From NCBI GenBank assembly GCA_035763745.1, contig DASUAO010000006.1:1-64000 (forward strand): a stretch of 64,000 nt of DNA, read 5' to 3'. Below, piece by piece: positions 58,706 through 64,000 of the stretch. The notes under the pieces are model-generated. The model saw only the letters and a list, made by a program, of their open reading frames with translations. It was not told where the DNA came from and made no database searches. Both the position numbers and the translations under genes were made by a program. The DNA comes from DASUAO01 sp035763745. GTDB lineage: Bacteria > Actinomycetota > Acidimicrobiia > IMCC26256 > PALSA-555. Position 1 is the stretch's first letter, and each line of letters starts with the position of its first letter.

Positions 58706-59598
58706 TGGCCCGGCTGCGGGTCGCGACCCGTGGCAGCGCCCTCGCACGCTGGCAGGCGGAGCGGGTCGTCGCGCTGCTCGCCTCGGCTGGTGGGCACGAG
58801 GCCGAGCTCGTCGTGGTCGAGACGACGGGTGACCGGCGCGCCGACGCCCCCATCCACGCCATCGGTGGGACAGGGGTCTTCGTGAAGGAGGTCCAGGAGG
58901 CGGTGCTCGACGGGCGGGCCGACGTCGCGGTGCATTCGGCCAAGGACCTCCCCGCGGCCACGCCTGACCGACTCGTGCTCGCGGCGACCCCCGAGCGGGC
59001 CGACCCGCGCGACGCGCTCGTCGGCGCGACGCTCGACACGCTGCCGACCGGCGCCGTCGTCGCGACGGGCTCGGTGCGTCGGCGGGCCCAGCTCGCCGGT
59101 CGCCGTCCCGACCTCGGGTTCGCGGAGCTGCGGGGCAACATGCACACCCGCATCGAGAAGGCCGCCGGCTTCGACGCGATCGTGGTTGCCGCGGCGGCCC
59201 TCGATCGCCTCGGTCTCACAGCGCGGATCGCCGAGCGGCTCGAGCCCTCCGTCATGCTCCCGCAGGTCGCCCAGGGGGCACTCGCGGTGGAGTGCCGAGC
59301 CGGTGACGACGCGACGCACGAAGCGCTCGCGGCGATCGAGGATCCCGACGTGCGCCGAGCGGTCGAGGGCGAGCGGGCGTTCCTCGCCCGCCTCGGCGGC
59401 GGATGCTCGCAGCCGGTCGGTGCGCTCGCCTCGGTCGCCGGCGACACGGTGACGGTCGAGGCCCTCCTCGCGGCGCCCGACGGCCGCTGGGTCCGGCGTG
59501 CCCGGGTCAGCGATCGTGACCCGGTGACGGCCGGCAGCGAGGTCGCCGAGACGCTCCTCGCCACTTGCGAGGGGCTCGAGGCGGGGGTCGGGGCATGA
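58705..59598 (+). CDS. hemC: Hydroxymethylbilane synthase
   Basis: HemC links four porphobilinogens into hydroxymethylbilane. The 297-residue protein has RVATRGSALARWQ, HSAKDLPAA, GSVRRRAQLAGRRPDL, RGNMHTRIEK and C234 in GGGCSQPVGA, where the dipyrromethane cofactor attaches. ATG 58705 overlaps the hemA stop (TGATG). Its stop overlaps the next ATG. Confidence 0.97.
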   Translation: MARLRVATRGSALARWQAERVVALLASAGGHEAELVVVETTGDRRADAPIHAIGGTGVFVKEVQEAVLDGRADVAVHSAKDLPAATPDRLVLAATPERADPRDALVGATLDTLPTGAVVATGSVRRRAQLAGRRPDLGFAELRGNMHTRIEKAAGFDAIVVAAAALDRLGLTARIAERLEPSVMLPQVAQGALAVECRAGDDATHEALAAIEDPDVRRAVEGERAFLARLGGGCSQPVGALASVAGDTVTVEALLAAPDGRWVRRARVSDRDPVTAGSEVAETLLATCEGLEAGVGA

Positions 59599-61061
59599 CG
59601 GTGTGGCTGGTGGGCGCCGGCCCGGGCGATCCCGGGCTCCTCACCCGACGGGGTGCCGAGGTGCTCGCCGACGCCGAGGTGGTCGTGCACGACCGGCTCG
59701 CGAACCCGGCCCTGCTCGACCTCGCCCCGGCTGGTGCCGAGCGGATCTCCGTCGGTAAGGCCCCGGGGCGTGTCGAGATGGACCAGGACGGCATCAACGC
59801 GGTCCTCGTCGAGCACGGCTCGGCGGGGCGGCGCGTCGTGCGGCTGAAGGGCGGCGACCCGTTCGTCTTCGGCCGCGGGGGCGAGGAGGCCGAGGCGCTG
59901 GCGGCCGCGGGCGTGCCGTTCGAGGTCGTGCCCGGCATCACGAGCGCGATCGCGGCGGCCGCGTACGCCGGGATCCCGGTCACGCACCGCGGCCTGTCGA
60001 CCCACTTCACGGTCGTCACCGGTCACGAGGACCCGGCGAAGGGACGCACCGACGTCGACTGGGAGGCGCTCGGACACGCCGGCGGCACGCTCGTCATCCT
60101 CATGGGTGCGTCACGAATCCGCGACATCGCCGCGCGCCTGATCGCGGCCGGCCGACCGGCCGACACCCCCGTGGCCGTGGTTCGCAACGGCACCCGTGCC
60201 GACCAGGTGTCGCTGCGGAGCACCCTCGCCACCATCGGCGATGCCGACGTCCGCCCTCCCTCGGCGATCGTCGTCGGCGAGGTCGCCGCGCTCGACCTCG
60301 CGTGGTTCGAGCGCCGGCCGCTCTTCGGGCGGCGCATCGTCGTCACGCGGGCGCGGGAGCAGGCGAGCGCGCTGCGCACCCGGCTCGAGGCACTGGGTGC
60401 CGACGTCGTCGAGCTGCCGACGATCGCGATCGAACCGCTCGCGTTCGACCTCCCGAACCTCCGTCGCTACGCCTGGCTCGTGTTCACGTCCGTGAACGGC
60501 GTCGATGCGTTCTTCGACCGCGGGCTCGCACCGCACGGGTTCGACAGCCGCGCCCTGGGTGGCCTGCGGGTCGCGGCGATCGGACCGGGGACGGCCGCCG
60601 CGCTCGGCGTTCGCGGGATCCGTCCCGACCTGGTCCCGGATCGCTTCGTCGCCGAGTCGCTGCTCGAGGGGTTCCCGGAGCCGGGCGCGCCGGGAGAGCG
60701 GGTGTTGTTGGCACGTGCCGAGCAGGCACGCGACGTGCTCCCCGAGGGCTTGGGCGATCGGGGCCACGTCGTCGACGTGCTGCCCGTGTACCGGACGGTG
60801 CCGACCGTCCCCGACCCGGCCGACCTGGACCGGATCCGTGCGGGCGAGGTCGACGCGGTGACCTTCACGTCGTCGTCGACGGCCCGGAACTTCTGCGACG
60901 CGATCGGCACGCTGCCGGACCCGGCGCCCCCGGTGGTCTCGATCGGACCGGTCACCTCGGCCACCGCCCGCGAGCTCGGGCTGACGGTGACCGCGGAGGC
61001 GAGCGAGCACACCATCGACGGTCTCGTGGCCACGCTCCTGGAGACGCTGGCCCGCCCCTGA
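59595..61061 (+). CDS. hemD: Fused uroporphyrinogen-III C-methyltransferase and uroporphyrinogen-III synthase
   Basis: A 488-residue bifunctional protein. The N-terminal 240 residues are the CobA/SUMT domain (VGAGPGDPGLLT, RLKGGDPFVFGRGGEE, VVPGITSAIAAAAYAG), which methylates uroporphyrinogen III to precorrin-2. From about 247 (GRRIVVTRAREQA) to the end is HemD (FTSVNGVDAF, FTSSSTARNF), which cyclises hydroxymethylbilane. This fusion is common in actinobacteria. The overlap with hemC by ATGA shows coupling. Confidence 0.94.
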   Translation: MTVWLVGAGPGDPGLLTRRGAEVLADAEVVVHDRLANPALLDLAPAGAERISVGKAPGRVEMDQDGINAVLVEHGSAGRRVVRLKGGDPFVFGRGGEEAEALAAAGVPFEVVPGITSAIAAAAYAGIPVTHRGLSTHFTVVTGHEDPAKGRTDVDWEALGHAGGTLVILMGASRIRDIAARLIAAGRPADTPVAVVRNGTRADQVSLRSTLATIGDADVRPPSAIVVGEVAALDLAWFERRPLFGRRIVVTRAREQASALRTRLEALGADVVELPTIAIEPLAFDLPNLRRYAWLVFTSVNGVDAFFDRGLAPHGFDSRALGGLRVAAIGPGTAAALGVRGIRPDLVPDRFVAESLLEGFPEPGAPGERVLLARAEQARDVLPEGLGDRGHVVDVLPVYRTVPTVPDPADLDRIRAGEVDAVTFTSSSTARNFCDAIGTLPDPAPPVVSIGPVTSATARELGLTVTAEASEHTIDGLVATLLETLARP

Positions 61062-61097
61062 GCCATCGTCGTGCGGACCGCTCCGGGGACCCGCACC

Positions 61098-61103
61098 TAG
61101 CAT
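61098..61103 (+). promoter_or_regulatory. Leaderless -10 box of hemB
   Basis: TAGCAT ends 6 nt before the hemB ATG, in a 48-bp gap. hemB therefore has its own promoter in addition to possible read-through from rex. Confidence 0.45.
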
Positions 61104-61109
61104 TGGTCC

Positions 61110-62087
61110 ATGGCGTTCCCTGCGCAGCGTCCCCGCCGGCTCCGGCGCACCCCGGCCCTGCGTCGCCTCGTGGCCGAGGCGGGCGTGGCGGTCGACGACC
61201 TGGTGGCGCCCCTGTTCGTCAAGGAGGGGATCGCCGATCCCGAGCCGGTCGCGTCGATGCCGGGCGTGGTCCAGCACACCCAGGAGAGCCTCCGCAAGGA
61301 GGTCCGGGCGCTCGCCGACCTCGGGATCCCCGCGGTGATCCTCTTCGGGGTGCCGGCGACGAAGGACGCCCGGGGATCGAGCGCCGACGCGGTCGACGGT
61401 GTCGTCCAGCAGGGGCTGCGGGCACTCCGCGACGAGGTCGGCGACTCGCTCGTCCTCATGGCCGATGCGTGCCTCGACGAGTTCACCGACCACGGCCACT
61501 GCGGGATCCTCGACGACCGGGGCGACGTCGACAACGACGCCACCCTGGAGCGGTACGCCTCGATCGCGGTCGCGCAGGCGGAGGCCGGCGCCGATGTGAT
61601 CGCTCCCTCGGGGATGATGGACGGCCAGGTCGATGCGATCCGCGCGGCGCTCGACGGGGCCGGGCACACCGACGCGGCGATCCTGGCGTACTCGGCCAAG
61701 TACGCCTCGGCGCTCTACGGCCCGTTCCGCGACGCGGCCGAGTGCGCGCCGCAGCACGGCGACCGGCGCGGGTACCAGATGGATCCCCCCAACCGTCGCG
61801 AGGCGATCGCCGAGACGCTCCTCGACGTCGAGGAGGGCGCCGACATGGTGATGGTGAAGCCCGCGCTCGCCTACCTCGACGTCATCTCCGACCTGCGCGC
61901 CGCGGTCGACGTGCCGGTCGCGGCCTACCACGTGAGTGGCGAGTACGCGATGGTGCAGGCGGCGGCGGCGAACGGCTGGATCGACGGTGACGCGGTCGCG
62001 CTCGAGCACCTCACCGCGGTGAAGCGCGCGGGTGCCGACTTCGTGCTCACCTACTTCGCGAGGCACGTCGCCGAGCGACTCCAGTGA
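61110..62087 (+). CDS. hemB: Porphobilinogen synthase (delta-aminolevulinic acid dehydratase)
   Basis: HemB joins two ALA molecules. The 325-residue protein has K197 in SAKYASALYGPF and K250 in MVKPALAYLD, the two Schiff-base lysines. The metal loop reads DACLDEFTDHGHCG: two cysteines with Asp in the middle position instead of the third Cys of the classical zinc form. This hybrid loop is known in actinobacteria. A leaderless promoter precedes it. Confidence 0.96.
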   Translation: MAFPAQRPRRLRRTPALRRLVAEAGVAVDDLVAPLFVKEGIADPEPVASMPGVVQHTQESLRKEVRALADLGIPAVILFGVPATKDARGSSADAVDGVVQQGLRALRDEVGDSLVLMADACLDEFTDHGHCGILDDRGDVDNDATLERYASIAVAQAEAGADVIAPSGMMDGQVDAIRAALDGAGHTDAAILAYSAKYASALYGPFRDAAECAPQHGDRRGYQMDPPNRREAIAETLLDVEEGADMVMVKPALAYLDVISDLRAAVDVPVAAYHVSGEYAMVQAAAANGWIDGDAVALEHLTAVKRAGADFVLTYFARHVAERLQ

Positions 62088-62121
62088 CCCGTCGAGCGCG
62101 TCGGGCGGCCGAGCCACCCCG

Positions 62122-63396
62122 ATGACCTCACCGTTGTTCGAACGTGCCCTCGCCCGGATCCCGGGCGGGGTGTCCTCACCCGTGCGCTCGTTCGCCTCCG
62201 TCGGCGGCGACCCGTTCTTCGTGGCGAGCGCGTCGGGCGCGCACCTCGTCGACACCGAGGGCCGCCGGCTCCTCGACTACGTCCAGTCGTGGGGGGCATC
62301 GATCCTGGGCCACGCGCACCCGAAGGTCGTGGAGGCGGTGCAGGCCGCGGCGGCCCGCGGCACGTCCTACGGCGCACCCACCGAGGCCGAGGTCGAGCTC
62401 GCCGAGGCGATCGCCGACCGGGTGGCCTCGGTGGAGAAGGTCCGGCTGGTCTCGTCCGGGACCGAGGCCGCGATGGTGGCGGTGCGCCTCGCCCGGGGCG
62501 CGACCGGGCGCACGAAGGTGCTGAAGTTCGCGGGCTGCTACCACGGCCATGTCGACGCCCTGCTCGTGAGCGCGGGGAGCGGTGTCGCCACCCTCGGGCT
62601 GCCGGGCTCGGCCGGTGTCACGCCAGGGGCGGTGCAGGACACGGTCGTGGTCCCGTACAACGACCTCGGGGCGTTCGACGCCGCGTTCGACGCGCACGGC
62701 GACGACCTCGCCGCGGTCCTCGTCGAGCCGGTGGCCGCGAACATGGGCCTCGTCCCCCCCGACGACGGGTTCCTCGATCACGTGCGCGCGGCGTGCTCGG
62801 CCCACGGCGCCCTCCTCGTCTTCGACGAGGTGATCACCGGGTTCCGGGTCGGGCCCGAGTGCGCGCAGGGCCGGTTCGGGATCGCACCGGACCTCTCGAT
62901 CTTCGGCAAGGTCGTCGGCGGGGGACTGCCGCTCGCGGCCGTCGGCGGCCCGGCCGGCCTCATGGACGAGCTCGCGCCGGTCGGCGCCGTGTACCAGGCC
63001 GGCACGCTCTCGGGAAACCCGCTCGCGACGGCCGCGGGACTCGCGGTCCTCGCCGAGCTCGATGCCGGTTCGTACGAGCGGCTCGAGCGCACGGCCACCC
63101 GACTCACCGACGGGCTGCGCGACGCGGCCGGCGCGGCCGGCGTGCCGGTGCAGGTCCCGCTCGCGTGGACCATCGGCGGGCTGTTCTTCGCCGACGCCCC
63201 GGTCCGCGACTACGCCGACGCGCAGGGAGGCGACGCGGCCCGCTACGCGGCCTTCTTCCACGGGATGCTCGAGCGCGGCGTCTTCCTCGCTCCCAGCGCC
63301 TTCGAGTCGCTGTTCCCGAGCCTCGCCCACACCGACGCCGACATCGACCGCACCGTGGCTGTCGCCGCCGAGGTGCTCGCAGCGCTCGGGGGCTAG
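62122..63396 (+). CDS. hemL: Glutamate-1-semialdehyde 2,1-aminomutase
   Basis: HemL changes glutamate-1-semialdehyde to 5-aminolevulinate. The 424-residue PLP enzyme has RIPGGVSSPVRSF at its start, VSSGTEAAMVAVRLARG, CYHGHVDALLV, DEVITGFR and K263 in FGKVVGGGLPLAA. The ATG at 62122 gives the typical start. It stands 34 nt after hemB. Its stop overlaps the stop of the convergent last gene. Confidence 0.96.
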   Translation: MTSPLFERALARIPGGVSSPVRSFASVGGDPFFVASASGAHLVDTEGRRLLDYVQSWGASILGHAHPKVVEAVQAAAARGTSYGAPTEAEVELAEAIADRVASVEKVRLVSSGTEAAMVAVRLARGATGRTKVLKFAGCYHGHVDALLVSAGSGVATLGLPGSAGVTPGAVQDTVVVPYNDLGAFDAAFDAHGDDLAAVLVEPVAANMGLVPPDDGFLDHVRAACSAHGALLVFDEVITGFRVGPECAQGRFGIAPDLSIFGKVVGGGLPLAAVGGPAGLMDELAPVGAVYQAGTLSGNPLATAAGLAVLAELDAGSYERLERTATRLTDGLRDAAGAAGVPVQVPLAWTIGGLFFADAPVRDYADAQGGDAARYAAFFHGMLERGVFLAPSAFESLFPSLAHTDADIDRTVAVAAEVLAALGG

Positions 63397-64000
63397 GCGA
63401 GTCCCAGCAGGCTCTTGATCTCGCCCGCCCACGAGGTCGCGTCGAAGCCGCCGGCCCCGACCCGCGCGTCGAGCTCGTTGACGGCAGGGTGCGACCCGAC
63501 CACGGCGGCGAGCTGGAACGCGGTGCGGGGGCTGCCGTGCATGCCCGGCTCCCCGGTGATGCCGTCGAAGCAGAGCCACCGGCCGGGGGCGCTCCAGGCG
63601 AGGTGGACGCCCTCGTCGAGCCGCTCCACGCCACCCACGCCGTCGACGTCAGCGAGCAGCGTTCGCGGGTCGGCGCCGGCGCCGTAGACGATCGCCGCGG
63701 TGCCTTCCGGCATCCAGGTGAGCCCGGCCTCCGCGAGGTGCGGGCTGAGGTCGAGGGGGGTGAGGTCCTCGACGAGCTCCATCGAGTGGTCACTCACGAC
63801 CATGGTCACGGTGGTGCGGTCGTCGATGGCCGCCCGGATCGGGCCCAGTCGTTCGTCGGTCGCCCGGTACACCGCGAGGGTCTCGTCGGCGTCGGGACCG
63901 TGCACGTGGCCGGCGGTGTCGGGGGCGTTGAGGTGGGCCACCACGAGCGGCGCATCCGCGGCCAGGACGTCGAGGATCATCGGGAGGGTCTCGTCGTCGT
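63393..64000 (-). CDS. Alkaline phosphatase superfamily (type I phosphodiesterase-like) protein, 5' part outside window
   Basis: About 200 C-terminal residues are visible; the frame stays open past an internal Met at 63980 to the window end, so the start lies beyond. DTAGHVHGP and VSDHSME supply metal-binding Asp/His residues of the alkaline phosphatase superfamily (nucleotide pyrophosphatase/phosphodiesterase group). GEPGMHGSPRTAFQ near the end carries another His. The nucleophile region is not in the window. The substrate is unknown. Confidence 0.8.
   Translation of the reverse strand, partial: DDETLPMILDVLAADAPLVVAHLNAPDTAGHVHGPDADETLAVYRATDERLGPIRAAIDDRTTVTMVVSDHSMELVEDLTPLDLSPHLAEAGLTWMPEGTAAIVYGAGADPRTLLADVDGVGGVERLDEGVHLAWSAPGRWLCFDGITGEPGMHGSPRTAFQLAAVVGSHPAVNELDARVGAGGFDATSWAGEIKSLLGLA

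Overview
The window is about 64 kb of very GC-rich DNA with almost no spare sequence. Genes often start with GTG and overlap their neighbours by ATGA or GTGA. The gene content points to an actinobacterium, most likely one close to Acidimicrobiia; the class is inference. The main evidence is bldC directly after purM, mshA followed by a YbjN gene, proC followed closely by a small helix-turn-helix gene, rex leading a tetrapyrrole operon, an RsiG-type c-di-GMP-binding protein, and many leaderless promoters. These linkages are mostly those known from Mycobacterium and Streptomyces.

Layout. 0-7 kb: purine synthesis (purQ, purL, purF, purM) plus bldC, with two small genes inserted on the opposite strand. 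7.1-7.7 kb: four tRNA genes (Phe, Asp, Glu, Lys). 7.7-13.7 kb: an amine or omega-amino-acid oxidation module (Lrp regulator, class III transaminase, alanine dehydrogenase, aldehyde dehydrogenase, divergent FAD oxidase). 13.7-16.7 kb: bioA-bioF-bioD. 16.8-20.2 kb: a translationally coupled thiolase-like/DUF35/epimerase/enoyl-CoA hydratase operon. 20.3-24.0 kb: a three-subunit molybdenum hydroxylase. 24-27 kb: an uncharacterised protein and a Na+/H+ antiporter-type transporter. 27-34.2 kb: a second amine module (HemL-like aminotransferase, PatD-type aldehyde dehydrogenase, PotADBC-type polyamine ABC transporter). 34.3-37.8 kb: HIT protein, two SDRs, a thioesterase and a TIM-barrel isomerase. 37.9-41.7 kb: an M23 peptidase and a Znu-type metal transporter. 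41.7-45.9 kb: copper and thiol-redox envelope genes (CopC-CopD, DsbB-like, TlpA-like). 45.9-49.2 kb: Fur, SirB1-like, Lon-N-like, MoaD, RsiG and XRE. 49.3-54.3 kb: mshA, ybjN, proC, a helix-turn-helix protein and a SAM hydrolase. 54.6-55.3 kb: a decayed acyl-CoA synthetase. 55.3-64 kb: a membrane protein divergent from rex-cysG-hemA-hemC-cobA/hemD, then hemB, hemL and a truncated phosphatase-family gene.

How the parts work together. The two amine modules share an identical 18-bp element overlapping predicted -35 boxes, and in both places a second GGAATCC core lies exactly 31 bp away, so common control is likely. In the first module the transaminase, if it uses pyruvate, makes alanine that alanine dehydrogenase would recycle. 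Rex probably links NADH status to haem synthesis and to a divergent membrane protein through an operator between them. At least fifteen transcription units show a TAnnnT box 6-8 nt before the start codon, which indicates leaderless mRNAs and was used here to fix several starts.

The most unusual points are the paired operator element, the apparent non-canonical ATC start of rex, a two-motif RsiG with one Q-to-H change, a MoaD with 18 residues beyond its Gly-Gly end, and a molybdenum hydroxylase with an AYRGPW active-site loop.
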